DNA from: an uncultured Mycoplasmatota bacterium | Lineage (GTDB): Bacteria > Bacillota_I > Bacilli_A > RF39 > UBA660 | DNA length: 51,391 nt | Direction: 5' to 3' | NCBI GenBank assembly: GCA_947056845.1 | Contig: CAMSCJ010000013.1 | Span: 1 to 51,391 of the forward strand | Part shown: positions 16,917 through 26,340 of the stretch, in pieces | How the letters are laid out: every line of letters begins with the position of its first letter | Position numbering within the stretch: position 1 is the stretch's first letter | Position numbers and translations under genes: made by a program | The notes under the pieces: generated by a model | The model's input: the letters and a program-made list of their open reading frames with translations, nothing else | Told to the model about the DNA's origin: nothing | Database searches by the model: none

Positions 16917-17408
16917 CTATATTTTAACTAATTTTTTTTGTACTTCATCATAAGTTATTAATGTTTCGTAATCACCATTTTGGTCAATAACAAGAATTCC
17001 TTCGCATCTATAAGTTGGATTGACTGTTTTAATACATTTGCCATTTTTTAGATAATATCCTGCTGGTGCCACATATATAACTTCACCATTATTTTGATAA
17101 ACCTTTATTGGATCAGTCTCTATATAACAAGTTCCATCTGCATTCATAGTATAACCATCAAGCGGTAGACATTGTTCTGATCTATATTCATAATTATATT
17201 TTTCTCCATTATCTAACAACTTTTTATAATGGTTTAATTGATGATTATATGCCTCTTGATTCATATCTAAATCATAATAAGCTTGTGATATCGGACACAT
17301 CTCAGTTAAATCATTTGCAGTAAATTTTTCGTGAACTAAAGTAACACCTCCAACCAAAGTGCCAATTGCTGCCGCACCTATAATTAACTTTTTGCTTACT
17401 TTATTCAT
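16917..17408 (-). CDS. Exported cysteine-containing protein, unknown
   Basis: A 163-residue protein. The N-terminus MNKVSKKLIIGAAAIGTLVGGV is a signal peptide or membrane anchor without a lipobox. The exported part has five Cys residues (MCPIS, QCLPL, TCYIE, KCIKT, RCEGI). Two segments share a Gly-Tyr-x-x-Asn/Lys-x-x-Gly-x-Cys pattern (GYTMNADGTC and GYYLKNGKC). This suggests a small disulfide- or metal-stabilised surface protein. The ATG at 17408 is chosen over a longer frame because AAAGGGGA precedes it and a consensus promoter lies inside the longer frame. No family or function is recognised. Confidence 0.65.
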   Translation of the reverse strand: MNKVSKKLIIGAAAIGTLVGGVTLVHEKFTANDLTEMCPISQAYYDLDMNQEAYNHQLNHYKKLLDNGEKYNYEYRSEQCLPLDGYTMNADGTCYIETDPIKVYQNNGEVIYVAPAGYYLKNGKCIKTVNPTYRCEGILVIDQNGDYETLITYDEVQKKLVKI

Positions 17409-17433
17409 ATTATTTCCCCTTTCAATGTCACTT

Positions 17434-17462
17434 AGTTTATCACAATCAATATTGTTTGTCAA
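17434..17462 (-). promoter_or_regulatory. Promoter of the exported Cys protein
   Basis: TTGACA at 17457-17462 and TAAACT at 17434-17439 are 17 bases apart, 25 bases before the ATG. Confidence 0.7.
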
Positions 17463-17502
17463 AGAAAAATTAATTTTTTTTAATGTCTTATAATTAATAT
17501 AT

Positions 17503-17522
17503 AAAAAACACCTAATCAGGTG
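17503..17522 (-). terminator. Terminator of the AbgT-family transporter
   Basis: CACCT and AGGTG pair around GATT and run into six U residues, three bases after the transporter stop. Confidence 0.65.
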
Positions 17523-17524
17523 CC

Positions 17525-19042
17525 TTATAAGGTTGGATACATTGCTACTCCCATAGGAAGTCCAATTATATACCAAAGAATCAATAATAACAATAATAAA
17601 GAACCTAGAATTAAAACAGTTGGTCCTATAAGTTTTAATGTACCAAAAATAGTAATATTATGTTCATTATCATAATTATATTTTTGCATAAAAGCCATCA
17701 TTATAAAAAAATAAATATACATTGGGGTAATACATTTACCAAAACCATCAGCTACTCTAAATATAAATTGTGTAAAATCGGGTGTAATATTTGCTCTCAT
17801 AAATAGCAGAACAATTATTGGTGACATCAAAGTCCATTTTGTAATTGTCGATGGAATAAATATGCCGATAAAAACAACAGTAATAAAGAAAATTATAATA
17901 AGGAGAATTCCCGATAGTTGTAACAAACTTATTTTATCTATTAATATTGTTGCAATAACTGTTCCAATATTAGACCAATCTAATAAAGCTATCATTTGTG
18001 AGAAGAAAAATAATAAAACAAATACATATCCTAAATTATCAAAACTATAACCTAATCCAATACTAAACTCATTAGTATTTTTAATATTTCCGGAGATTCG
18101 CCCATATATTAACCCACAAATCATCATCATCACACTAATAATAAATATCAAAGAATTGGAGAAGGGGGAGTTACCTGAGAACAATTGAGCAATATACGTG
18201 GATGCCGATTTATCTAAAAGCAAACCTGAACCTGGTAACCCAGGTATTATCATATATACTATTAAAGACAACATAATTAAACAAGCTATAGTAGCATATA
18301 TGAAAGCTTTCTTCGAATCATTTGTTTCTTCTTTTTCATAATGCTTTGTTATCTCAAATTTAGGAGCCAAAAAGGCATTAATAATTATTGAGCCAATAAT
18401 TGAAAATATAATGGTTATGGCAATTTGGATATAAAGATTTGATAATAATTGAAATTTATAGTTTTTATCAACTTCTAAACTTGCAGATGCTTGGGTCAAA
18501 GTTCCCAGTAGATAATCATCATAATTGAAAATTAAGCTAAAGCCATATCCTAAACAGATAAATATAAATGAGATTAAAATCCCAAGCATAGCGTTTCTAT
18601 TCGCATACTTGTAAGCAATTCCCACAATTGGAATTAAAATAATAAAGCTATATTCACCTATAATTGTAGAAATGAGACTTAAAAAAATAGTGAAAAAAAT
18701 TAATACTGGTGTTGAAACCTTTTTTAAACGACTAAATAACATTTTAAATAAACCACTTTTTTCACAAATTCCAATACCTAATAAAACAATTATTAGTAAG
18801 ATTACTGGCGATAATTTTTGAAAATTGGTAATAGCGTTGCTTAGTAAAAATTTTAAACCTGCGCTACTTAAAATATTATTTACAGTCACAAGTGAAGTTT
18901 CTAGAGTACCATTTTGTATATGTGTTTCTTGACCACCCACTTGTAAATTGGAAAAAATAGAACTAGCTACCATAATTATGGCAATTAGAACAATTATCAT
19001 AATTACAGGTCCCAAAAATATTCTTTTCTTATCTTTATTCAT
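17525..19042 (-). CDS. AbgT-family transporter
   Basis: A 505-residue polytopic membrane protein with about 12 hydrophobic segments. Family signatures include the early segment AGLKFLLSNAITNF, then VILLIIVLLGIGICEKSGL, the helix region IGEYSFIILIPI, and in the second half GIFIPSTITKWTLMSPI. AbgT proteins move p-aminobenzoyl-glutamate, and some export sulfonamides; direction and substrate here are inferred from family only. The ATG at 19042 is preferred over an in-frame GTG nine bases upstream, though the ribosome binding site (TTGAGTG) is weak. It follows the DUF951 gene after 53 bases and is the first gene of the accessory block. A p-aminobenzoyl-glutamate hydrolase is not seen nearby. Confidence 0.85.
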   Translation of the reverse strand: MNKDKKRIFLGPVIMIIVLIAIIMVASSIFSNLQVGGQETHIQNGTLETSLVTVNNILSSAGLKFLLSNAITNFQKLSPVILLIIVLLGIGICEKSGLFKMLFSRLKKVSTPVLIFFTIFLSLISTIIGEYSFIILIPIVGIAYKYANRNAMLGILISFIFICLGYGFSLIFNYDDYLLGTLTQASASLEVDKNYKFQLLSNLYIQIAITIIFSIIGSIIINAFLAPKFEITKHYEKEETNDSKKAFIYATIACLIMLSLIVYMIIPGLPGSGLLLDKSASTYIAQLFSGNSPFSNSLIFIISVMMMICGLIYGRISGNIKNTNEFSIGLGYSFDNLGYVFVLLFFFSQMIALLDWSNIGTVIATILIDKISLLQLSGILLIIIFFITVVFIGIFIPSTITKWTLMSPIIVLLFMRANITPDFTQFIFRVADGFGKCITPMYIYFFIMMAFMQKYNYDNEHNITIFGTLKLIGPTVLILGSLLLLLLILWYIIGLPMGVAMYPTL

Positions 19043-19095
19043 AATATACACTCAAATATATACAACGTATAATATTCTCAATCCTTCCTTTAAAA

Positions 19096-19281
19096 TTAAT
19101 AAGTTATAACCTTCTTTAATTTTTTATTAAATTCAATTCTTGGTAGCATAATAGAACGCCCGCAATTTAAACATTTTATTTTAATATCGGCCCCTACTCT
19201 TGTTATCTCCCATTCATTAGTACCACAAGGATGTTGTTTTTTCATTAAAACAATGCTCCCTAATCTATATTCTTTATTCAT
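19096..19281 (-). CDS. yyzM: DUF951 domain protein (YyzM-like)
   Basis: A 61-residue protein with the DUF951 pattern: GSIVLMKKQHPCG, then NEWEITRVGADIKIKCLNCGRSI. Three Cys and one His may bind zinc. Its start overlaps the end of the MscS gene by eight bases (AATGAATAA), so the two are translationally coupled. In many Firmicutes this gene sits between an MscS-type channel and ychF. Here the MscS side is kept and ychF is 17 kb away. The molecular function of the family is not established. Confidence 0.9.
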   Translation of the reverse strand: MNKEYRLGSIVLMKKQHPCGTNEWEITRVGADIKIKCLNCGRSIMLPRIEFNKKLKKVITY

Positions 19282-20074
19282 TGTGAATCACCAATTGAGG
19301 ATATGGTATAGTTATTTCATTTTTTTCAAGTTCTAATTTAACAGCTTTTAAAATTTCTCTTGCAATTTCATAATGTTTAAGCGGTAATGTTTCTACTGTA
19401 ATGCGATACTCAACACCAGAGGAATCTAATTTAGTAACACCTAACAATGTTACTTCACCTTTAATATTTTTAAGTTCTTTCGTTAATCTTTTACATAAAT
19501 TATTTAAAACTTTTTCTGCTTTAGTCGTTTCTGACTCATAGGATATTTGAAAATCTACAATAGCTAGAGAATTAGCTAAATTAAAGTTAGTAACTTCGGT
19601 AATATTACGATTAGAAATAACTTTTACTTCGCCAGTATATGACTTTAATTTTGTTGTTTTTAACCCCAAATGGATTACCTCGCCTTTAAAACCATTTATC
19701 TCAACAGTATCGCCAACATAAAACTGATTTTCAAAAATAATTGATATACCAGAAATAATATCTTTTAATAAATCCTGAACAGCTAATCCTGCTACTAATC
19801 CAACGACACCTAATGACGTAACTAAAGTTTTTGTATCAATTCCAAAAATATCTAAAATCATCAATAATGCTATAATCATAATAAAGTATTTTATTATATT
19901 ATTAATAATACTTATTAAAGTATCCTGCTTTTTATTATTTACTTTACTTGATTTTATTTTCAAAGTTCTTTTGACAATGCCTTGGATTATTTTACAGACT
20001 ATTATACTAGAAGTTATAATTAAAATTGGTGCAATTATTTCTTTAATTAAAATTTTATCTAAGACATCCTTCAT
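19274..20074 (-). CDS. Small-conductance mechanosensitive channel (MscS family)
   Basis: A 266-residue protein with three N-terminal membrane segments and the MscS pore helix and beta domain: TSLGVVGLVAGLAVQDLLKD (Gly/Ala-rich TM3), then GISIIFENQFYVGDTVEINGFKGEV, then LGLKTTKLKSYTGEV. It should form a homoheptameric channel that opens under membrane tension to release solutes during hypo-osmotic shock. GAGGATAG precedes the ATG. It lies seven bases after parB and overlaps the DUF951 gene, giving the operon parA-parB-mscS-yyzM. Confidence 0.95.
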   Translation of the reverse strand: MKDVLDKILIKEIIAPILIITSSIIVCKIIQGIVKRTLKIKSSKVNNKKQDTLISIINNIIKYFIMIIALLMILDIFGIDTKTLVTSLGVVGLVAGLAVQDLLKDIISGISIIFENQFYVGDTVEINGFKGEVIHLGLKTTKLKSYTGEVKVISNRNITEVTNFNLANSLAIVDFQISYESETTKAEKVLNNLCKRLTKELKNIKGEVTLLGVTKLDSSGVEYRITVETLPLKHYEIAREILKAVKLELEKNEITIPYPQLVIHNE

Positions 20075-20081
20075 TTAATCA

Positions 20082-20978
20082 CTATCCTCTAATATTCATA
20101 ATTTCTAATATTCGATTTAAATCCGCAGTACTTGTAAAACTTATTTCTATTTTTTTATCTTTTATTTTAACTTTAGAATCGTATTTTTCTCGTAATAGGT
20201 TTTCTACATATTTATAATTTTCTTGTTCAACATTACCATGTCTCGTAATTTTAATTTTTTTCTTTATATCTTTGTCATCAGATATCTTCTCAATATCACG
20301 AACAGCTAATTTTTCATCGATAATTTTATTTGCTAGCTCAATTATTTTGTCATTATCTTCAATTTTACTTAGTACACGAGCATGACCCATGGATAAATCA
20401 CCATTATTAACTAAATCTTGAACACTTTGAGGTAAACGTAATAAACCCAGCATATTTGTAATATGGCTACGACTCTTGCCTACCTTAGTAGCCAATAACT
20501 CTTGAGTTAATCCAAGTGTAGTTAACATTGATTTATAAGCATTAGCTTCTTCAATACAGCTCAAGTTTTCTCTTTGCAAATTTTCAAGCAAAGCAATCTC
20601 CATCATAAGCTCATCAGATAAATTTCTTACAATTGCTGGAATTTTATCTAAACCAGCTATTTTTGAAGCACGAACACGTCTTTCACCAGCAATTATTTCA
20701 TAACCCTTGATACTCTTTTTCACGATTATTGGTTGAAATACGCCATGCTCTTTTATTGAAGCAGCTAATTCTTGAAGAGCTTCATCTTTAAAAAACTTTC
20801 TAGGTTGATATGGATTGACACGCAATTCATCTATATTTATTTCAACAACATCTTCTTTGTTCGTAGATTCATAAATTCGGCTTTCCAATTTTTGAATATT
20901 ATTTATATCTAAATCTAAATTTTCTGAATTGAATAATTGTTCTAAACCTCGTCCTAAGGCCTTTTTTTTAGTTTCCAT
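20082..20978 (-). CDS. parB: Chromosome partition protein ParB/Spo0J
   Basis: A 298-residue ParB. The N-terminal Arg-rich motif is near residues 10-12; the CTP-binding region shows NPYQPRK, IKEHGVFQPI and GERRVRA. A helix-turn-helix covers TQELLATKVGKSRSHITNML, and a Leu-rich C-terminal dimerisation segment ends the protein. ParB loads at parS sites as a CTP-dependent clamp, spreads and recruits SMC and ParA. Its start overlaps parA by 11 bases. No perfect parS (TGTTTCACGTGAAACA type) was found in this window. The gene order is the usual origin-proximal one. Confidence 0.97.
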   Translation of the reverse strand: METKKKALGRGLEQLFNSENLDLDINNIQKLESRIYESTNKEDVVEINIDELRVNPYQPRKFFKDEALQELAASIKEHGVFQPIIVKKSIKGYEIIAGERRVRASKIAGLDKIPAIVRNLSDELMMEIALLENLQRENLSCIEEANAYKSMLTTLGLTQELLATKVGKSRSHITNMLGLLRLPQSVQDLVNNGDLSMGHARVLSKIEDNDKIIELANKIIDEKLAVRDIEKISDDKDIKKKIKITRHGNVEQENYKYVENLLREKYDSKVKIKDKKIEISFTSTADLNRILEIMNIRG

Positions 20979-21753
20979 TTCGACTAATCACTTCCTTGGC
21001 TAAATTTAAATAAGCTTCTGTTCCTCTACTATGTGGATCATAAGCAATAATTGGCTTCCCATGACTTGGTGCTTCTGATAGTCTTACAAGTCGTGGAATA
21101 ATTGTATCATAAACTCTTTCCTTAAAATAACTTTTTACTTCCTCAACAACCTCTAATCCTAAATTAGTACAACTATTTAACATTGTAAGTAAAACACCCT
21201 CTATCTGCAAATCAGGATTATATGTTTTTTGGGCCATCATAACAGTTGCCACAAGTTGCATAATTCCTTCTAAAGCAAAAAATTCACATTGAACAGGAAT
21301 AATTACGGAATCAGAAGCTGTAAGCGCGTTAGTTGTTAAAATGCCTAATGAAGGAGGGCAATCAATTATAATGAAGTCAAAATGCTCTTTGATTGTATCT
21401 AAATGCTTTTTTAATTGGATATTTCGGTTAAATTCTTTATCCTCATGACTTTTATCCATTAGTTCAATATCAATTCCTGCCAAATTTATCGAGGCTGGAA
21501 TAACATAGAGATTTTTAAATTTTGTTTTAATAATAGTATCTTCTATGCTGCATTCATCAATCATTAAATTGTAAACTCCACTTTTGATATCTCCTTTATC
21601 AATGCCTACTCCAGTTGAAGCATTTCCCTGTGGATCCAAATCAACTAATAAAACTCTTTTTCTTAATACACCTAATGAGGCTGCTAAATTTATACTAGAA
21701 GTTGTTTTACCAACTCCACCTTTTTGATTAACAAGGGCAATTACTTTTCCCAT
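20968..21753 (-). CDS. parA: Chromosome partition ATPase ParA/Soj
   Basis: A 261-residue deviant-Walker ATPase. Visible are NQKGGVGKTTSSINLAAS at residues 8-25 with the signature Lys, DLDPQGNAS (A'), and FIIIDCPPSLG (Walker B). ParA binds DNA non-specifically in its ATP-bound dimer form and responds to ParB to segregate origins. GGTGATG precedes the ATG, and a promoter candidate (TTGTCG, 16 bases, TATAAG) lies at 21779-21806. It leads the parA-parB-mscS-yyzM operon. Confidence 0.97.
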   Translation of the reverse strand: MGKVIALVNQKGGVGKTTSSINLAASLGVLRKRVLLVDLDPQGNASTGVGIDKGDIKSGVYNLMIDECSIEDTIIKTKFKNLYVIPASINLAGIDIELMDKSHEDKEFNRNIQLKKHLDTIKEHFDFIIIDCPPSLGILTTNALTASDSVIIPVQCEFFALEGIMQLVATVMMAQKTYNPDLQIEGVLLTMLNSCTNLGLEVVEEVKSYFKERVYDTIIPRLVRLSEAPSHGKPIIAYDPHSRGTEAYLNLAKEVISRNGN

Positions 21754-21909
21754 AACATCACCATTTTCTAATTAAACTCTTATAATATTTTATCATATAT
21801 CGACAACAAAATCTATCATATTTAATATAAATATCAAAACATTTTAAAGAACAATCTAATAAGTTATGATACTCAATGGTAAATCATATATTTTTTATGG
21901 AAGTTTTCT

Positions 21910-22107
21910 ATGTCGGATTTAAAAGATATAAAAAATTTAATTAATAGTGGTAAGGAAGTATATACAATTACTGAGATAAGAAATTTATATGATGAGGTAA
22001 AGTTTATTGTCGCACAACAAAGTGATATAAAACATATTTACTATCGTAATAAAAAGGAAAGGAATATTACAATTTGGAAAGATTTCTTATCATATAAAAA
22101 AATGTAA
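21910..22107 (+). CDS. Hypothetical short ORF (65 aa)
   Basis: A 65-residue plus-strand frame, charged and Lys/Ile/Tyr-rich, with no signal peptide or known motif. A weak GGAAG lies seven bases before the ATG. It faces away from parA and towards ftsH. The following 140 bases contain short continuing frames broken by stops (for example one reading DLYNVILYDKNTNKYAL), so this may be the surviving part of a decayed longer gene. Support is coding length and composition only. Confidence 0.35.
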   Translation: MSDLKDIKNLINSGKEVYTITEIRNLYDEVKFIVAQQSDIKHIYYRNKKERNITIWKDFLSYKKM

Positions 22108-22251
22108 CTGAGATAAAATCTTATAAACATTATCCATTAGATTTATATAATGTTATATTATATGATAAAAATACAAATAAATATGCTCTGTAATACTACG
22201 AATTAATAAATTTGTCGTAGTTGATAATTTTATGCTAGGACATAGTTATAC

Positions 22252-22281
22252 AAAAAAATTATAGATTTCTCTATAATTTTT
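22252..22281 (-). terminator. Terminator of ftsH
   Basis: AAAAATTATAG pairs with CTATAATTTTT around AGAAAT, with U-tracts on both sides, so it can also stop plus-strand transcription. Confidence 0.75.
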
Positions 22282-22285
22282 AATT

Positions 22286-24268
22286 TTATTCTTTATTATT
22301 TAGTGAATCAATTAATTCTTCTTTGGTCATTTTTGAATAACCTTTAATATTTTTTTCTTTAGCTATTTCTTTTAATTCTGCTACAGTTTTATTTTCGTAT
22401 GAATTATCTTTCTTTTCCAATTCTGCATCTTTTGGCATTTTTCCGTGTTCAACCAAATAATCGATTTGTTCTTTAGTAATAGTTTCATACTCTAATAATG
22501 TTTCGGCAATTAATTTCAATAAATCTTTATTTTCATTAATAATCTTTTTAGTAACTTCATATTGTTCACTAATTATTTTTCTAACTTCCTCATCTATTTG
22601 GAAAGCAACTTGGCTTGAGAAATTACGACTTTTGTTATAATCTCTTCCTAAGAAAACACTTGATTCTTGATGTTCAAATTGAACTGGTCCTAAACTACTC
22701 ATACCATATTCGGTTACCATAGCACGAGCAATTTTAGTTGCTTTTTCAAAATCATTATGAGCACCAGTTGTCATTTCATTAAACGTTATTTCTTCAGCAA
22801 CACGACCACCAAGCAAACCACTTATTGTTTCTAACAATTCCTTTTTAGTAGAAAGATAAGTTTCTTCTTTCGGCATCATTAAATTATAACCACCAGCTGC
22901 ACCACGAGGAACAATAGTAATTTTTTGAACATCGTTTGCGCCATCAAGTTTCAAACCAATTACTGCATGCCCCGCTTCATGATAAGCAACAACCTTTTTC
23001 TCTTTATCAGTATATTTATGGCTCTTCTTAGCTGGTCCCATTAAAACGCGGTCATGAGCTTCATCGATTTCTTCCATTGTAATCATTTTTTTATCTCTTC
23101 TAACTGTTAATAAAGCAGCTTCATTAAGCAAGTTTTCAAGATCAGCTCCACTTAACCCAACAGTTCTTTTCGCAATATTTTTTAAATTAACATCACTAGC
23201 AAAAGTTTTGCCTTTAGCATGAACTTGTAAAATTTCTTCACGACCTTTAGCATCTGGCAAATTAACTGTTACCTGTCGGTCAAATCTTCCTGGTCTTAAA
23301 AGGGCAGGATCTAAAACATCAGGACGGTTAGTTGCTGCTATAATGATAATACCTTCATTAGCGCCAAATCCATCCATTTCAGTTAATAATTGATTTAAGG
23401 TTTGTTCTCTTTCATCATGCCCGCCACCTAAGCCAGCACCTCTTTGACGTCCTACAGCATCAATTTCATCAATAAAAATTAGACATGGGGCATTATGTTT
23501 AGCTTGTTTAAACATATCTCTAACACGAGAAGCTCCTACACCAACAAAAAGCTCAACAAAGTCAGAACCACTTATAAAATAAAATGGCACATTAGCTTCA
23601 CCAGCTACAGCTCTAGCTAATAATGTTTTACCAGTTCCTGGAGGTCCTACTAATAATACCCCTTTAGGAATTCTAGCCCCCATTGCTTGAAATTTTTTAG
23701 GATTTTTTAAAAAATCAATTAACTCTTGAACTTCTTCTTTTTCTTCAGATAAACCAGCTACATCTTTAAATGAAACTTTTTTATTATCTTCGCTTAAACG
23801 AGCACGACTTTTTCCAAAATCCATCGATTTATTGGCTGAACCCATTTGTCTTGTTATAAAAAAGAAAGCAAAACCTATCAATAATACCATTGGTAAAACA
23901 TTAATAATAAATAGTAATAATGTACTAGACTCAGGATCAGTATTAATATCTAATTTAAATTTTCCATTTTCACCTAATTGCATTACCCTATCAATGACAA
24001 CATCTGATAGTGGAATTCTAACAAAGAAACTCTCATCATCTTCATAATTATTCATCTTACCAGTAATCTCATAAACACTAGCACGATTTTTTGGTGTTAC
24101 TTCTATTTCCTTTATATTATTGGTCTCGATATTCTTTACAAATTCATCATATGTAATATAATTTACAGTTTGATTCATTATATTTACTAAATAAAATATT
24201 ACTAATATAAATAAAATCAAAAATGCATATGATAGCATACTTTTTTTTGCTGTTTTTTTATTCATCAT
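22286..24268 (-). CDS. ftsH: ATP-dependent zinc metalloprotease FtsH
   Basis: A 660-residue membrane AAA+ protease. Two transmembrane segments lie at about 14-34 and 116-138. The ATPase has Walker A GPPGTGKT at 208-215, Walker [12 protein letters not shown] and the second region of homology with RPGRFDRQ. The zinc site is HEAGH near 430. It degrades misfolded and regulatory membrane proteins as a hexamer. The last 35 residues ([20 protein letters not shown] onward) resemble a Rho-N/SAP-type helix-extended loop, which is not part of standard FtsH. AGGAGG lies three bases before this ATG and six before a second ATG at 24265, which may be the real start. It follows tilS by ten bases, as in Bacillus but without hpt. 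Confidence 0.97.
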   Translation of the reverse strand: MMNKKTAKKSMLSYAFLILFILVIFYLVNIMNQTVNYITYDEFVKNIETNNIKEIEVTPKNRASVYEITGKMNNYEDDESFFVRIPLSDVVIDRVMQLGENGKFKLDINTDPESSTLLLFIINVLPMVLLIGFAFFFITRQMGSANKSMDFGKSRARLSEDNKKVSFKDVAGLSEEKEEVQELIDFLKNPKKFQAMGARIPKGVLLVGPPGTGKTLLARAVAGEANVPFYFISGSDFVELFVGVGASRVRDMFKQAKHNAPCLIFIDEIDAVGRQRGAGLGGGHDEREQTLNQLLTEMDGFGANEGIIIIAATNRPDVLDPALLRPGRFDRQVTVNLPDAKGREEILQVHAKGKTFASDVNLKNIAKRTVGLSGADLENLLNEAALLTVRRDKKMITMEEIDEAHDRVLMGPAKKSHKYTDKEKKVVAYHEAGHAVIGLKLDGANDVQKITIVPRGAAGGYNLMMPKEETYLSTKKELLETISGLLGGRVAEEITFNEMTTGAHNDFEKATKIARAMVTEYGMSSLGPVQFEHQESSVFLGRDYNKSRNFSSQVAFQIDEEVRKIISEQYEVTKKIINENKDLLKLIAETLLEYETITKEQIDYLVEHGKMPKDAELEKKDNSYENKTVAELKEIAKEKNIKGYSKMTKEELIDSLNNKE

Positions 24269-24278
24269 TTTCCTCCTC

Positions 24279-25604
24279 TTAATAGTACTTTAGTATTATA
24301 TCATACTTTTCTTCTTTTGTTTTGTCAAATTTTGATTTTTTTAAACCTGGTAACCAAACAATAATCCCATTAGCATCAACTACTATTGGCCATAAATCCC
24401 TATCTTTAGTCCCTACTTTGCAATCAATAAATATGTCATTGATTTTTTTACTGCCTAACATACCCTTTACATTCATCTTATCGCCATTTTTGCGACTTCT
24501 AACATGAAGAGGTAATTTAATATCACTACTTGATAGAAAGCATACATTATTATCAGTCATTGTTGTTTTTTTTACTCTTTCTATATTTTTGCCATTTGGC
24601 AAATTAATATAATCAAACAATTCAATTTCATAAGCATCTGATTTTATATCTTCAAAAACAAAGACTACTGAACTATATGTTTTTATAGCTTTTAAACCGT
24701 TTGGTAAATAAATTACGGCATTAGCCCTTTTTGAAACCATCATATTATGAATTAATTCAACATGATGATCCGTTATAAGTATTAAATCATCTTGATAAAT
24801 ATGTTCTAGAATATAGTAAAGGATTTTCGTTTGGATTAAATGCTCCTCTTTTAAAAACAAATCAATATCTAACATTCCCTGAATATATATTTTTTTTATT
24901 TTTTTTAAAACTTGTCTGTCAATATAATTATTATATTCTAGTAGTGTCTTACTAAATTTATAGAATTTCGTGTGAATATTTTTATCTTCTTTTTTAAAAC
25001 CAGGAACAATATATTTTCTAAAACGATTACGTGTATAAACATCCTTTTGATTAGAGCTATCTAAAACATAGTTTATTTTATGCTGTTTATCATATTTTAT
25101 TATCTCATCCTTAGTAACTTTTATCAAAGGTCTTACGATTGTATAGTCTGGCATATTTAGAATTTCAGAGAAACCACTGTAACCCCTTAGTGTGGAACCT
25201 CTTGCAATACGCATTAAGATTGTTTCAATTAAATCGTCACCATGATGAGCAGTAAATAAGTATTTAGCGTTATACTTATGAACAATCTTTTTAAAATAAT
25301 TATATCGCTTGGTTCTTGCTTCATTATGAAAATTATCATCTCCATAATCATCAATTTTCATACTTTCAAAAATGACACCATGTTGCATACAAAACTTTTC
25401 AACAAATAGTAATTCATCAGCACTTTCTTTGCGGACATTATGATTAACATGTGCACAAATGACTGTTATATCAATTGCTTGTTTAATTCTAACAAGTAAA
25501 TGTAATAGTGCCATAGAATCAGGCCCACCTGAAACAGCTACAACTACTGATTCATTATAATGCAGATTTAACTCATCAAGCATAAATTTGTATGCATTTT
25601 CCAT
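24279..25604 (-). CDS. tilS: tRNA(Ile)-lysidine synthetase TilS
   Basis: A 441-residue N-type ATP pyrophosphatase. The PP-loop SGGPDSMALLHLL lies near residues 25-37, AHVNHNVR and TAHHGDDLIET follow, and the C-terminal domain contains LHVRSRKNGDKMN. TilS adds lysine to C34 of the CAU-anticodon isoleucine tRNA so that it reads AUA, a frequent codon in such an AT-rich genome. GAGGGGTG precedes the ATG. It is the upstream partner of ftsH. Confidence 0.95.
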   Translation of the reverse strand: MENAYKFMLDELNLHYNESVVVAVSGGPDSMALLHLLVRIKQAIDITVICAHVNHNVRKESADELLFVEKFCMQHGVIFESMKIDDYGDDNFHNEARTKRYNYFKKIVHKYNAKYLFTAHHGDDLIETILMRIARGSTLRGYSGFSEILNMPDYTIVRPLIKVTKDEIIKYDKQHKINYVLDSSNQKDVYTRNRFRKYIVPGFKKEDKNIHTKFYKFSKTLLEYNNYIDRQVLKKIKKIYIQGMLDIDLFLKEEHLIQTKILYYILEHIYQDDLILITDHHVELIHNMMVSKRANAVIYLPNGLKAIKTYSSVVFVFEDIKSDAYEIELFDYINLPNGKNIERVKKTTMTDNNVCFLSSSDIKLPLHVRSRKNGDKMNVKGMLGSKKINDIFIDCKVGTKDRDLWPIVVDANGIIVWLPGLKKSKFDKTKEEKYDIILKYY

Positions 25605-25660
25605 TTTCTACACCCCTCATTTTAATTTTAATACAAAATATCCTGTTTTTCAATAAAAAT

Positions 25661-26320
25661 TTAATTATCTTGCCAATCTATAGGTTCAATATTTTTACTA
25701 TTTAAAAAATAATTTATTTTTGAAAATGGTTTACTACCAAAAAAGCCTCGGTTTGCTGATAATGGTGATGGATGAACAGATTCTATAACTAAATGATTTT
25801 TATTAGTGATTAATTCTTTTTTACTACGAGCATAACTTCCCCATAAAACAAAAACTATTGGTGTTTCTCTTTCATTTAAATATTTAATAATATTATCAGT
25901 AAAAATCTCCCACCCTTTATCTTTATGAGACAATGGATGATCTTTTACAACCGTCATAATAGAATTTAAAAGTAATACCCCCTGTTTAGCCCAGCAAGTT
26001 AAATCATTATTATTTTTAGTAATTCCTAAATCATTATAAAGTTCTTTAAAAATATTATTCAATGATGGTGGCCTTGAAACGCCATCTTGAACAGAAAAAC
26101 AAAGGCCATGGGCTTCATTTTCACCATGATAGGGGTCTTGCCCAATTATGACAACTTTAACTTTATCATAATCGGTATATCTTAAACAATCAAAGATATG
26201 TTCATATTTAGGGTATATTATTTTATGTTGATATTCATCTCTAACAAATACACCTAGCTTTTTAAAATAATCACTTTTAAACTCTTTATCTAAAATTAAA
26301 TCCCATTTTTTATTAATCAT
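25661..26320 (-). CDS. ung: Uracil-DNA glycosylase
   Basis: A 219-residue family 1 UDG. Visible are VVIIGQDPYHG with the catalytic Asp, FSVQDGVSRPPSL, LLLNSIMTV, and the Leu-loop HPSPLSANRGFFG with the catalytic His. It removes uracil from DNA to start base excision repair. AAGGATG precedes the ATG by seven bases. It stands between ksgA and tilS, with a dUTPase gene 8 kb upstream that limits uracil entry. Confidence 0.97.
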   Translation of the reverse strand: MINKKWDLILDKEFKSDYFKKLGVFVRDEYQHKIIYPKYEHIFDCLRYTDYDKVKVVIIGQDPYHGENEAHGLCFSVQDGVSRPPSLNNIFKELYNDLGITKNNNDLTCWAKQGVLLLNSIMTVVKDHPLSHKDKGWEIFTDNIIKYLNERETPIVFVLWGSYARSKKELITNKNHLVIESVHPSPLSANRGFFGSKPFSKINYFLNSKNIEPIDWQDN

Positions 26321-26340
26321 TAATAATCATCCTTACTAAT

